From the NCBI GenBank assembly GCA_023374045.1, contig CM041779.1, forward strand, positions 146,879,485 to 146,943,484: 64,000 nucleotides of DNA. Reading direction: 5' to 3'. The notes under the pieces are model-generated. The model was not told where the DNA came from and ran no database searches. It saw only the letters and a list, made by a program, of their open reading frames with translations. This document shows positions 12,361-24,378 of the stretch, in pieces (the stretch's first letter is position 1; every line of letters begins with the position of its first letter). The stretch comes from Limonium bicolor (lineage: Eukaryota; Streptophyta; Magnoliopsida; Caryophyllales; Plumbaginaceae). A program made the translations under genes and the position numbers.

Positions 12361-12652
12361 ACGATTGACAGGTTAACCTACATGCGACAAGTTAACCATT
12401 ACATGTGACAGGTTAACCATTTCATGTGACAGGTTAACCATTTACATATGACAGGTTAACCTTTACATGAGATAGGTTAACCATTTATGATTGATGTATA
12501 ACCATTTAATACGACAGTTAACCATTTACATGTGAGGTTAACCATTTATATGTGACGGGTTAACCATTACATGCGATAGGTTAACCATTTATGATTGACA
12601 AGGTAAACATTTACATGACAGGTTAACGATTTTATGTTACAGGTAACGATTT
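12361..12652. repeat. Minisatellite with a GACAGGTTAACCATTTACAT-like unit
   Basis: About 13 imperfect copies of a 20-23 base unit centred on AGGTTAACC, itself a near-palindrome with GTTAAC at its core. A decayed patch with the same GTTAAC core and similar spacing lies at 13786-13916. Unit length and sequence vary, and nothing suggests coding. Confidence 0.9.
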
Positions 12653-12839
12653 TCAGCAACATTTACCACATTAAGATTGATAGAAAAATTTCTTCTTTTA
12701 AATTTACATATTGGATTTCATATACAACTTAAAATGTATTAGCAAAACACCACAAACTGGCCTTGTTAATTCAACAAATTGGTGAAGGACTGGGTGAGAT
12801 TAGTGCTGACTCGAATAAGGAATCGACTGTGGTTTCACA

Positions 12840-12962
12840 AATTTTGGGTAAGGAGGAAGTGAGAGCATGAATCGGGAATGAGGAGGAGGAAGTGAGATCA
12901 GCATGAATTAGGAATGAGGAAGAGGAAGCGAGAGCATGAATCGGGACGAGGAAGAAGAAGAC
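12840..12962. repeat. Purine-rich tandem repeat, three units
   Basis: The string GAGGAAG-GAGAGCATGAAT, with a following GGGAATGAGGA, occurs three times in succession with small differences at roughly 40-45 base spacing. No coding potential is apparent. Confidence 0.6.
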
Positions 12963-14257
12963 GACCTAAAAGTAAATCATATTTTTTGGCCTATCAAAGG
13001 TAGTATTTTTTTATTTCTCAACAAAGCATTTAGTTTATTGTAGTAGTCTTGTGTATTCTCTGTGCAGCATATGAGCCGCGCTATATGCAATAAGAATATG
13101 TTTTTTATAATAGAACTAGTTGTTGTTTTGTTTTTCACCAAAAAATATAGCAATAAACAGTGTTTTCCCCAATTCGGCTACGGTGAAGACGGGGCTGGGG
13201 ACGGGGCCTAGAGGTGAAATTCGGGCATGTTTTAAAATTTCGTCCAAGTCTGAATTGGAGTCTCGCTTCAGTCGATATTTCCTGGGACAGCCGTCCCGGG
13301 ACTCAATCTTCCACATATTCTCTTCTTTAGCTTTTGGAAGTCTTTCCTCTTGATATTTTCTAAACCATGCATTCTTCTGATCAGATTTTTCACCATGTGC
13401 TTCTTCTGATCTATATTTTTCTCTTCTCTGACCTCCCTTTTCTTCATTTTTATTTTTCTAAATGTAACTCAATTCATTTGTTGTCATTTTTCTGTCAACT
13501 TGATAAGAACACCGTCTTGATACAACAAGCATGCAATAATGCGCTTTCTATAGAGCTCCCAAAATTACTTGTTGTTAAGATTCTTATTCATTGCATCTTA
13601 CAAGCCAACAATCCATGAACACACATAACAAAAGTCTGGTAAGCCGTTGGTACATAATCAAATGCCCAACTGAATTGCTTAACGCTTACATTACCTTCGA
13701 ACTCTGAATCATATCAGCTTGTATAAGTCAAATTTATAAGATATATCTATTATTTAGATGCAAAAATTTAAAATGGTAATGAAATACCAGTAACAAGTTA
13801 ATAAAATAAAGTGATAAGTTAACGAAATATAAGTGACATGTTAACAGAAAACAAGAGACAAGTTAACGAAGTACAAGTGATAGAGTAACCAAATAACCAG
13901 TAGGTTAACCAAATAATTTATTTGATTATTTAATTTTCATATAATTTCACAATTATTTTAGTGTTACATTTTTTAATGTAATTTTAATTATTATCATAAA
14001 TAAATAATCACAATTTCAACATTTTTGAAAAGATTATTTTGTATTTGGATAAATATGTATGCTTTTGATACATAAATGGTTTTATATACAAAATGCATAT
14101 TCTTTTAGTATAAATTCAAATTATCATGCTATAGAAATGTTTTTAAACATTTAGAGCTTACAAAATGTTCAAATCATACTACTACTTTAGTAAAACATAT
14201 TTTAATTTTAAATTATCTAATAAAACTTATGAGGTATTTCCATGTTAATTAATTATA
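12963..14257. other. AT-rich intergenic sequence, no gene seen
   Basis: The only compositional features are a GC-richer patch at about 13180-13290 (GGGGCTGGGGACGGGGCC and CCGTCCCGGGAC), which may be a fragment of a hAT-type element, and the decayed GTTAAC repeats at 13786-13916. Open frames up to 83 codons have no recognisable domain. Confidence 0.5.
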
Positions 14258-14671
14258 GGGAATTTTCACCAAATACCACTCAGTTTTGCTTAATTCACGA
14301 TATACCACTGTGTTTTAAAATTATAACATGATAACACTAAGTTTTTACTTATTTCACCAGATAACACTTTGTCTCATTTTTTAAAATGTTCCATTAATAT
14401 CCCTATAAAAAAGACTAAACTACCCATAAATAGTTAAATAAAAGTGTGTCTTATGAAATTTATCAGTATGGCAAATTACTTTCAAGTTGTTAATTAATAA
14501 TAGGGGTAGTTTAGTCATTTTCCTGGAATATTAACTAGACATTTAAAAAATATGAGACATAGTGTTATCTGATGAATAAGTAAAAACTTAGTGTTATCCT
14601 GTGTAATTTTAGAAAACAAAGTGGTATATCGTGATTAAGTAAAAACTTAGTGGTATTTGGTGAAATTTTTC
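14258..14671. mobile_element. Palindromic MITE with long terminal inverted repeats, 414 bp
   Basis: The left end GGAATTTTCACCAAATACC and the right end GGTATTTGGTGAAATTTTTC are inverted repeats. The inversion extends over about 110-130 bases each side: AACACTAAGTTTTTACTTA on the left pairs with TAAAAACTTAGTGTTATC on the right. The 8-base TAATTATA flanks both ends (14250-14257 and 14672-14679) as a target duplication. An 8-base duplication fits hAT, while long inverted repeats also occur in MULE-type MITEs, so the superfamily is open. There is no coding capacity. Confidence 0.85.
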
Positions 14672-15147
14672 TAATTATAATTTAACTAAACAGTATTTTC
14701 AAAATTACAGTCTTTATTGTTAAAACAATAATAATAAAACAAACAAATGCAATTTACCATCTATACAATGAAAATAAAAAAATAGAAGAAAAAAATAGAA
14801 CGGGGAATGTTATAATAAGAAATTAATCTAAAAAAAAAGTCACGCATGTAAAATTGAAAAAATGATTAATTTGGGATCGTTTATTGAAAACTATGCACTA
14901 ATAAACGTAACTATTTGATTGTAAAAAAAATTTAAAACTACATATATCGATCTCCTGACCTGATTTTGTAAAGATTTTTTTGTCTTTTACTAGGAGCAGT
15001 GATGCGTGAACGTCTACAGCATATTAGTTTCACTCAATTTATCTCGAATATCACCAGAAACATACTAATAGACAAAATTCCGACGCTCCATGGGTAAGGC
15101 GAATTGGAACCAGGCGAACAAGGTGGCACCTATTTTATTTTTATTTT
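14672..15147. other. AT-rich sequence, nothing recognised
   Basis: Non-coding sequence between the MITE and the next inverted-repeat element. No repeats, genes or RNA genes were recognised. Confidence 0.5.
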
Positions 15148-15202
15148 GTAAAACTTTTAAATGTTGTGGTTTATTAGATATAAGTCTAAATAATATACAT
15201 TG

Positions 15203-15702
15203 NNNNNNNNNNNNNNNNNNNNNNNNNNNNNNNNNNNNNNNNNNNNNNNNNNNNNNNNNNNNNNNNNNNNNNNNNNNNNNNNNNNNNNNNNNNNNNNNNN
15301 NNNNNNNNNNNNNNNNNNNNNNNNNNNNNNNNNNNNNNNNNNNNNNNNNNNNNNNNNNNNNNNNNNNNNNNNNNNNNNNNNNNNNNNNNNNNNNNNNNNN
15401 NNNNNNNNNNNNNNNNNNNNNNNNNNNNNNNNNNNNNNNNNNNNNNNNNNNNNNNNNNNNNNNNNNNNNNNNNNNNNNNNNNNNNNNNNNNNNNNNNNNN
15501 NNNNNNNNNNNNNNNNNNNNNNNNNNNNNNNNNNNNNNNNNNNNNNNNNNNNNNNNNNNNNNNNNNNNNNNNNNNNNNNNNNNNNNNNNNNNNNNNNNNN
15601 NNNNNNNNNNNNNNNNNNNNNNNNNNNNNNNNNNNNNNNNNNNNNNNNNNNNNNNNNNNNNNNNNNNNNNNNNNNNNNNNNNNNNNNNNNNNNNNNNNNN
15701 NN
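15203..15702. other. Assembly gap of exactly 500 N
   Basis: The round length suggests a placeholder of unknown true size. The gap falls inside the left arm of element A. Confidence 0.99.
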
Positions 15703-15849
15703 TATATCATTGTTCATCATAATTCGAGCTCTTCAAAATGAGACAAAACATGAATATATTTTGATAAATTTTGAATTTAAATTCATTGTGAATCTTAGTT
15801 AACAAAAGTGAATCAAAGGTTGCTAAAAAGTGAATCAAAGGTTGTTAAA

Positions 15850-16395
15850 CAGTGAATCAGAGGTCATTAGACCCTAAATTCTACACTACAAATCCTTCAA
15901 CGTTTTTAGCATTCCTAGGGTGGTTTTTAGGGTGTTTGGGGATAGGGTAATCTTTTTGGCATTAGTTCTACACTTTATATTGTCGTCACTGACTCGATAA
16001 TTTTTTAGGGTATGTGGCTTAAGGTTTAGGGTCGTTAGACCCTAAACGCTGCACTTCAAACCCTAAAAATACCTTCGATGTTTTTAGCATTCCTAGGGTT
16101 ATTTTTAGGGTGGTTTAGGGGGGAGGGGTGGTAGGATAATCTTTTTGGCATTAGATCTACACTTTATAGGTCGTGACTGATTTGACAGTTTTTTAGGGTT
16201 TGTGCTTCAGGGTCGTTAAACCCTGCACTACAAACCATAAAAATGTCTTCGACGGTTTACCATTCCCATATGGTTTTTAGGGTGTTTAGGGGGTAGGGTA
16301 ATCTTTTTAGTCATAGTTCTACACTTTTATTATTCTACACTTTATATCATCGTACTGACTCGACAGTTTTTTAGGGTTTGTGGTTAAAGGTTTTT
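15850..16395. repeat. Telomere-like satellite monomers inside element A
   Basis: About three monomers related to those at 9844-11486 are present: TAGACCCTAAA, CCTTCGATGTTTTTAGCATT, CCTAGGGTGGTTTTTAGGGT and TCTACACTTTATATTGTCGT. They use AGCATTCCTAGGG where the main array has AGCTTTCCTAGGG, so they form a separate subfamily. Confidence 0.8.
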
Positions 16396-16945
16396 TGAAA
16401 AGTGAATATTTCGTTTATAAAAAGTGAATCACATGTTTATCTTATGTTTAAGATAAATGAATCATGTCACAAACTTATGCGAGAACTATATAAATCCTTC
16501 GTTTAAGAAAAGTGAATCGTATCACAAATTTATACGAGAACAATATGAACCTTTCATTTATTTAAAAGTGAACATTTCGTTGAAGAAAAGTTAATCAAAT
16601 ATTCAAGAAAAATGAATCTTATATTTAAAAAAGTGAACCTTCACTTAAAATAATGTAAATCCTTTATTTTCTAAAAGTGAATTTTATTTTAAGAAAAGTA
16701 AATCTAAAGAAGATTCATTTATTAATGTTAAGGTTCATTTTATTATTAAAGAAGATTCATTTTGTTAATAAATAAGATTCACTTTAAAAATACATAATAT
16801 ATACTCATTATAAAAACATAAAATTTTAATTTTACCAAATATATCCATGATACATCTTGTTTTGAAGAGCATGAAAAATGCTGAATAATGGTATAATTGT
16901 TTTATTTTTTACCCTTATATTTTGTGAGTTATAACATTTTGAAAA

Positions 16946-17399
16946 AAAAAATTGTTCTCTCTTCTTACATTCAGCCTCATGTGCGCGTCTTTTTTATTTT
17001 CTATTTTTTTCTCTTAGTTTAATTGGGCCAATAATGTATTGGCATGTGACACTGAAGTCATGGAAGAAGGTGGAGCAAACTCCTGATCTCCGTTCTGATA
17101 GGTAAATACTATACAAAAGGCATAAGAGATTTGTGCCTGATGCTTCATATTTTACCGATGAAGTATTAACATTTGGAGGCTGAAGGTAACGAAACGGTTG
17201 AGATTCAAGATATTCCTATAGAACAATATGTTGGTATTCTGTTGACTAAGGTATGGCTTTTTACTAGTGGGAGTGATTTTGTCAGCAATATTCGAATACA
17301 CTGAGGTTGCACCATACCATGTATGGTGCATCCATTTGTCAGTCCAGTCAGCTGTTAATCGGGTTGTTTTGCTAATGGGCTGTCTTTTTACTATATTAA
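16946..17399. other. Unique sequence between elements A and B
   Basis: The stretch 17045-17270 (near TCATGGAAGAAGGTGGAGCA) has a composition closer to coding DNA, but its frames are broken and no domain is recognisable. A short palindrome TGCACCATACCATGTATGGTGCA lies near 17310. No intact gene is seen. Confidence 0.4.
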
Positions 17400-17774
17400 C
17401 TTTAAATGGTTGTAACTTTTAATATATAAGTCCAAAATAAAAAAAATATTATATCACTATTCACCTAAATTCAAGGTATTCAAAACAAGACCAGTCATGG
17501 ATATGTTTTGACAAGTTTGAAAAAAATCTATTTTTACACATGTATGATGATACACTAAAATGTAATATGATTCATTAATTTTAAATTATGATTCATTAAA
17601 ATTGATATTATCATTATTAACTAATAAGTGGTTGAATTAGATTATAATTTTGGAACTGATAAAAATCATTATTGTTTTGTAGTGTATTATTATTGTTGTA
17701 TGGTGTATTTAAACCTTATATGGTTGAATCAAGTATTTTTCATACATACCAAATATTGTTTTGTGTTATATTAT

Positions 17775-20567
17775 TGTAACACCCCTACAACGCACTTACC
17801 AACTACCGAAATTCGCAGCGGAATTAAACATCTAAATAACAATAACACTATGGTGCTACAACGCCGTTAACCACCCACGTGGTTAACTAGGCAGAATAAA
17901 TACAAGAGTACCGGTCTGATGATCAGACTCCCGAGCATAGGTCCTAACATCCATACATAAACATAACCAAACCATACCGAGTATTTATTTTACATACCAA
18001 CTGTAACCTTAAACACCTGTCACTGTAAACAACAGTACCAACATAAACAACACTACGGGAGCACAGGCGCATCCCGGGTTTATCTTACAAGATCCAAAAG
18101 TATTCCAACAACCTAGGATCTAGAGCCACTCCGCTTCTTCGATCCTCATCCTGCAATAAAATATGGAGCCCCCAGAGGGGGTCAGCAACCTTTTGCTGGT
18201 ATGGTTAACGCGCAGCCCATCGGCTACCGGGATACGCGCAACCAATTGTCATGATAACATGGCATTCATTTTAAACATCCAACATATATATAACATAGCT
18301 TAGCAAGGGAAATTGCGTAGCACAACAATAATACATAACACCATAAATCGGTTCACACAAGGAACCTTCCACCATAATTAGTACACATAGTGAGCCTAGA
18401 GATTAATGCCAATCTCATGCTAAGCTCGTTACCAACCTCGTTACCGTCCAGTTATATCGAACGGTTAACTTAAACCCAAGGCGTGTCGGATATAGTAATC
18501 CCAAGCACACCGAAAACAACATTCGTATGCCCCTGTGGCCCGACGTGAGTCAGTAAACTAGCTTTGGATAAGCTAAGGGAAAGTTGAAACCAAATTGGAA
18601 TACAACCTATACATACACCAAGAGAGTCGAACCGGATAGACATCGACTCCCATCCATCACACACGCGTGGCCGGAACATGACCGGACTCCTCACTTCCCC
18701 GGTTAGCACTTGTTAGTGATCATACAAATAAACTTGTTAAGTCACACACAACAAGTGTTTAGGTCTTGTTAGACACACCAAGGAAAGGAGTCACAACAAT
18801 ACAACATCATAATATATAACAACTGTAAACTCTTTTCATGCCTTAGTCTTATAAGGTCGTAACACACAGAAAAGCAAACAACACCCAAGCCGGTGTAAAC
18901 CGGTAGGCAACAGACTGCAAGAAAACCATACCTTGGTCCTTGCTTCACTGTTCCCACCTTGAGAGAATCCTAAACACATTTAGTAACGTCGGTCAATTAA
19001 CGTACTAGTTCACCGTTAACATTAACTACTTCACATTTCTAGTTATTTCTTTCCACATTTTGTTTTAACTTCCACCTTTTAAAATGTCATATAACTCTCC
19101 TAACATGTCTTATATAACCTATAACATCACCTCTACTTATCCCCATCTTTAGACATCGTTTATAACTAGAACCAAATTTATAGTGGTCCGGGACTTGGTC
19201 CCTTACTTAGGTCCCGGACCTATACTAAACAATCCCCTCGGTTACTTTTAATGGGGTGGTCCGGGACTTCACCCAGGTCCTAAGTCCCGGACCATTCTAA
19301 GCAAATTCTCTCGGACAGTTTTAAGGGATTGGTCCGGGTCCTTGGACAAGAACCAAGTCCCGGACCTACGACCACGTACAACTCTCGTAATTTTTCACTC
19401 ATGGTCCGGGACTTGTCCCATGACTTAGGTCCCGGACCCAAATACAAAGCGACGTACTGGAATTTTTCATGTCTGCTGCGCAAGTTCTCTACACCTATCA
19501 GATATATAAACTTCCCAGTACACTTTATACTCAAAACTTCACCCAAATATACACCACATAACAACGTAGTGCACAATTTAAATTGCATAAATCTTAAACA
19601 CTGAATTTCCACAATATATTTGCCTTTCACCTGCAAATACAAACAGCAGTACGTATGTCCCTTACTAGTCTCTTTGAGAACATTTTCTAAGTCATTTACC
19701 TTTGGCTCTTTAGGTAGTTTCAACAGACAACGTAAGTTTATTTCCAAAGGAATTTTAAGCTACCTTTGGTTAACATAAAACATGGAGGAAACACCATTTT
19801 CTTTGAGTTTCCATACCTTGAAGCAAAGGAGAATAATAATACGTGAAAAGATGAACTCAAGCTCCTTCCCATGGAGATTCCTCTTGGCACCAAATGGAGC
19901 TCTTGAAGATTTGAAGGGACTAAGTCGAAGAGCTTGATGAAACTAAGAGATCGGTGGTCTCGGTTTTAGATTTGGACAAGTGAGCAAGAAGTTACAAGGA
20001 TTTGAAGTTGTATGTTGGTGGTGGTGCTGTTCGATCGTGAAGAGAGCAGCGAAGGGATGGCTACGTGAGATAGTAAGGAAATGAGAGAATGAATGATTGT
20101 AGTTGCTTTTAGAGATATTTAATTATGTAAAGCAAATAGTGCTTTTTCAATTACACTTATCTACTCAATTAGCTAGTACGGGTGGTGATTCACCACATGC
20201 AAACCGACCCCATTTAATAAAAGGGGTTAATTAGTCTTTATTGCTCAATTAATTTACATATTAACATATATTACAAACTAGCTTATTTTAGTTACTATTC
20301 ATAATAACAAGGCACTTTGAAGCGAAATTCTTGATTTCTTATTAATTTAAACTTCCAAATGTGATACTAAATAGTACACATATTAATTAAAGAGTAATGA
20401 TGGACATTTAGCCATTCAAAACTCATTTATAAGACAATTTTCCATTTTTGGCAATTAATTGTATTTACTATTTATTAAATTGTTTACTAATGTTTCTAAG
20501 ACTCTTTTTAGTCTTATTAATTTATTATTTAATATTTAAACCACTTATTAAGGTTTGGGGTATTTCA
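17775..20567 (-). mobile_element. 3' LTR of the minus-strand Tekay-like element
   Basis: On the minus strand the LTR begins TGAAATACCCCAAACC at 20567 and ends GGGGTGTTACA at 17775. It matches the copy at 26912-29695 throughout. Differences are mainly short indels, for example ACACATAGTG here versus ACATAGTG there, and AATTCGCAG versus AATCGCAG. Confidence 0.95.
19184..19439. repeat. Array of four GGTCCGGGAC/GTCCCGGACC palindromes
   Basis: Each unit opens with GGTCCGGGAC or GGTCCGGGTC and closes with GTCCCGGACC, so each can form a hairpin with a stem of at least 10 bases. Units start near 19184, 19258, 19331 and 19403, a spacing of 72-74 bases. The array is repeated at 28311-28566 in the other LTR. 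Confidence 0.92.
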
Positions 20568-20568
20568 A

Positions 20569-20584
20569 TCTACCCCCCTTAAAA
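20569..20584 (-). promoter_or_regulatory. Polypurine tract next to the 3' LTR
   Basis: The plus strand reads TCTACCCCCCTTAAAA, so the transcript reads TTTTAAGGGGGGTAGA, one base from the LTR start at 20567. Confidence 0.88.
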
Positions 20585-20800
20585 GAACTTTGTCCCCAAA
20601 GTTCATACTTCCCACATATCTTATATTCTAAAACATGGGAATCACTTATGAAACAATACTTCCATAACAACATCAACCACATACCTACACAACATGGAAC
20701 TCAAGGTCCAAACACATAATACCATTCAGACTCTAAGGTCTGTAACATAACATAGACGATGTATATAATACATGTCGAATACATCCATAACCGAAACGGC

Positions 20801-20816
20801 TCTACCCCCCTTAAAA
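20801..20816 (-). promoter_or_regulatory. Second polypurine tract, identical 16-mer
   Basis: The same 16 bases as at 20569-20584 occur 232 bases upstream in the transcript, just behind the pol stop codon, beside a GGGTACGGGGCGTACCCC palindrome. The plus-strand relative has the same arrangement. Confidence 0.7.
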
Positions 20817-20849
20817 AGGGGTACGCCCCGTACCCTATACATATAAACA

Positions 20850-23800
20850 CTAAGAAGTAAACAGTGATGGGTACTTCGCCTTCATCTTATCTTCCAGCTC
20901 CCAAGTGGCCTCCTCAACGTCCTGGTTAGACCAGAGGACCTTCACCAGTCTCACGACTTATGGCGAGTGTCTCGAGTCTTAGTATCCAGAATCCGTACGG
21001 GAGTCTCCACTGATCGCATGGTCGGCTCTAAGGTTAGCCTCTCAGGCTGAAGTACATGAGACGGATGAGACATATATTTCTTCAACTGGGACACATGAAA
21101 CATCATGTACCTTGCCCAGCTCAGCAGGTAAATCAAGTCTATAAGCTACTGGTCCTATCCGCTCCGTCACAACATAAGGCCCCACATATTTTGGGCTCAA
21201 CTTGCCTTTCTGGCCAAAACGAAACACTCCCTTCATGGGGGATACCCTAAGAAATACCTGATCGCCTACAGCGAACTCCAGGTCACGTCTGCGTACATCA
21301 GCGTACGACTTCTGTCTATCCTGAGCTGCTTCATGTTAGCCCGGATCTGGCGAACTTCTGCCTGAACCTGTTCCAGATACTCTGGTCCTATAATGACCGT
21401 CTCACTCGACTCATCCCAGCATAAAGGCGTGCGGCATGGTCTACCGTACAATGCCTGGAAGGGAGACATCTTGATCGAAGCATGGTAACTGTTGTTGTAA
21501 CTAAACTCGATCAGATGTAACTTATCAATCCAGCTGGTCTGAAAGTCAAGTGCACATGCACGTAACATATCCTCAAGTGTCTGGATGGTGCGCTCACTCT
21601 GACCATCTGTCTGTGGGTGAAACGCCGTACTCAATTTCAGTTCTGTACCCAGTGCTTCTCGTGTGGACCTCCAATACCTCGATAAGAATCTGGTATCTCT
21701 GTCCGATACAATCGTCTTTGGTACACCATGATGTCTAACAATCTCTCTGTCAAAGAGCTCTGCAAGCTTAGCCACTTTCCAGGTGTCCTTCATCGGTATG
21801 AATCGAGCCACCTTGGTCAGTCGGTCTCAACAACACCCAAATCATATTCAGACCTCCCCTTGTAGGCGGAAGCCCTACTACAAAGTCCATAGAAATGTCA
21901 TGGAACTTCCACTCAGGCACTGGCATTGGCTGCACCATACCACCAGGCCTCGGTGCTCAAACTTGACCTTCTGACAAGTGAGACACCTCAACACATAATC
22001 ATTTACATCCTTTTTCATTCCAGCCCACCAAAAATAACGTTTCATACCCTTATACATCTTTGAAGCTCCAGGGTGAATCGAAGTCGTAGAACTATGGGAT
22101 TCACTGAGTATGCGCTCCTTCAGCTCAGCGCTACTCCTCGGTATACACAGTCGGCCATTAAGCCTAATCAGGTCATCATCGTGGAGTCTGAAGTCGTACT
22201 TCTGACCCTCGAATGTGCCATCAATAAGCTTCTGTCTAATCTCCACCATATACTGATCCGTCATCTGAGCACTCCACCTCTTCAACCAAGCTAGTATGAG
22301 AGACTAGCGAATGGAGAGAGTGTGCTCGGCGACTCAATGCGTCAGCTACCACATTCGCCTTACCCTCCTTATACTGTAAATTGATGTCATAGTCATTTAA
22401 GAATCACCCACCTTCTTTGCCTCATGTTCAACTCTTTCTGAGTGAACAAGTATTTCAAACTCTTGTGGTCAGAATAAATTGTCACGCTTACCCCATACAA
22501 ATGATGTCGCCATATCTTCAATGCGAAGACATGGCACCCAATTCTAAATCGTGGGTAGGGTAGTTCTCTTCATGCTTCTTCAGCTGTCGGGAGGCGTACG
22601 CTACGACCTTCCCGTGTTGCATCAACACACAACCCATACCCTGCCTGATGCGTCGCAATAAACCTCAAAACCATCTGGACCGTCTGGTATAGTCAGGACT
22701 GGTGCAGATGTCAGAGCATCCTTGAGCTTCTGAAAGGAAATCTCACAGTCGGCTGTCCACTCGAATGGTGCATCCTTTTTCATCAAGGAAGTCATCGGTT
22801 CGAGACACTGGAGAAGTCCCTCACAAATCTCCTATAATAACCTGCCAGACCGAGGAAGCTCCTATATCGGTAACTGTCTTCGGCCTAGGCCAGGTGCGCA
22901 CTGCATCTATCTTTGCCGGATCCACAGCGATCCCGCCTCAGAAATCACATGGCCAAGAAAGAAACTTGGTCCAACCAAAATTCACACTTAGAAAATTTTG
23001 CATACAACTGATTCTTCCTCAGTTTGTAACACATTTCTCAGGTGGCTTTCATGCTCACCTCTCGATTTCGAATACACAAGTATGTCATCAATGAAGACTA
23101 CCACTGATTTGTCCAACTGATCTTGGAACAAACGGTTCATCAGGTCCATAACTTAGCTGGTGCATTGGATAAACCAAACGGCATAACCGTAAACTCATAA
23201 TGTCCATATCTGGTTCTGAACGCTGTTTTCTCAATATCACTGTCCTTAACTGCAATCTGATGATAACCGGATCGTAAATCTATCTTGGAGAACACTGATG
23301 CTCCTCTCAACTGATCAAATAAGTCGTCGATGCGTGGTAAAGGATAACGGTTCTTCACCGTAACTGCATTCAGCTCTCGATAGTCAATACAAAGGCGGAG
23401 GCTACCGTCCTTCTTCTTCACGAAGAGGACCGGCGCTCCCCATGGTGAAACACTAGGGCGGATAAAGCCCTTGTCGTAGGTCTCTCAGCTGCTCCTTGAG
23501 CTCTGTCATCTCTGCTGGAGCCATACGATAAGGTGCCTTCGCAATAGGTCCGGTGCCTGGAATCAAATCAATCTCAAACTCAACCTCCCGTGCTGGCGGC
23601 ATGCCCGGCAGTTCCTTAGGAAATACATCAGGAAACTCCGAGACTACCGGCACATCTGGGCTAAACTCAGGGTCTCTCTCTATGTCCTGGACATAGCAGA
23701 GGTATACATCATTCCCTCGTCGTAACTCACGATACATGGCCATGGCGGTGATGATCTGTGTCGAAGGCTCCCTGGGCCTCTGGCGGTATGATATAGTAAC

Positions 23801-24203
23801 CCCAGATGGACTCCGAAGAAGCAGTCGATGCTCGGCACATAGGATTCCCTTGTACCGCTCCAACCAGTTCATCCCGATAATCACATCAAAACCAAGTCCG
23901 TCGAACTCTATCAAGTCGATCGGAAACTCTTCCTCCCTGATACGTATAACAACATCTCGGTAGTAGCGGGTACACCTGATCCGCTCTTTCGACGGGAGAG
24001 TGACCACAAAGTCTGGCATCTCTTCACCGTCTAACCCCAGCCTCTTCGCAAACGATAGCGAAATAATGTTGTGAGGCTCCAGAGTCGAACAAGACGATGC
24101 ATCCACGCCATTCACTGGAAAGGTACCGGTGAGGATTGTGCCGCTCTTGCTGGCTTCTGCCTTATTGCAGACACTCAGCATACCTCCCGTTCCGTGTGCA
24201 CAG
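20850..24203 (-). pseudogene. Tekay-type pol: protease, RT, RNase H, integrase, chromodomain
   Basis: The protease lies around 24160-23850. Its DSGAS active site is visible across a one-base shift just before HNIISLSFAKRLGL. Reverse transcriptase (about 23600-22850) shows [40 protein letters not shown] and the catalytic FIDD near 23080. RNase H (about 22750-22330) has EVYCDAS and IYSDHKSL. Integrase (about 22285-21266) keeps the CX2C pair, VSDRDTRF and DGQSERTIQTLEDM. The C-terminus ends in a chromodomain-like segment and stops at TAG 20850-20852. A possible 3' splice site, TGCAAATGAATTAG, lies just upstream at about 24204. At least eight one- or two-base frame changes break the frame. Amino-acid identity to the plus-strand pol at 1-2018 is visibly high. 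Confidence 0.93.
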
Positions 24204-24378
24204 CCTAATTCATTTGCAAACTCATAAGTATACAGTAGTAACACGTTGACATACTCAAAACAACATCTCTTATTCATAACACACTCCTTACACCATAAGT
24301 TGGTTTACATTGTAGACATGGTTAAACATAGCTTCCTTAGCATACAACTGGCTTAATACGTTACATGATTACACAAGG
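24204..24378 (-). other. Non-coding spacer between the AlkB module and protease
   Basis: This stretch has stops in every plausible continuation and ends at the candidate acceptor AATTAG near 24204. It may be an intron or a translational break between ORF1 and pol. I could not find a consensus GT donor before the AlkB stop codon. Confidence 0.4.

Larger units (their letters stand above)
15148..16945. mobile_element. Inverted-repeat element A
   Basis: The left arm (about 15148-15202 plus 15703-15780) and the right arm (about 16831-16945) are imperfect inverted repeats. GAGCTCTTCAAAATGAGACA and ATGAATATATTTTGAT on the left match the reverse complement of ATATATCCATGATACATC and TTGTTTTGAAGAGCATG on the right. 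The same arm sequence bounds element B at 17400 and 30332. The interior carries telomere-like satellite monomers and many AAAGTGAATC motifs (15800-15860, 16395-16800). No transposase is present. The superfamily is unknown, and a MULE-like non-autonomous element is one possibility. Confidence 0.45.

Noticed and set aside
12361..12652. CRISPR-like regular repeats
   Set aside because: Units vary, there are no unique spacers of constant length, and the context is a plant genome.
15090..15802. Open frames running through the N gap
   Set aside because: They consist almost wholly of undetermined residues.
19280..19747. 155-codon minus-strand frame in the LTR, partly repeated at 28553-28990
   Set aside because: The two LTR copies give different N- and C-termini because of small indels, the frame includes the hairpin array, and no motif is recognisable.
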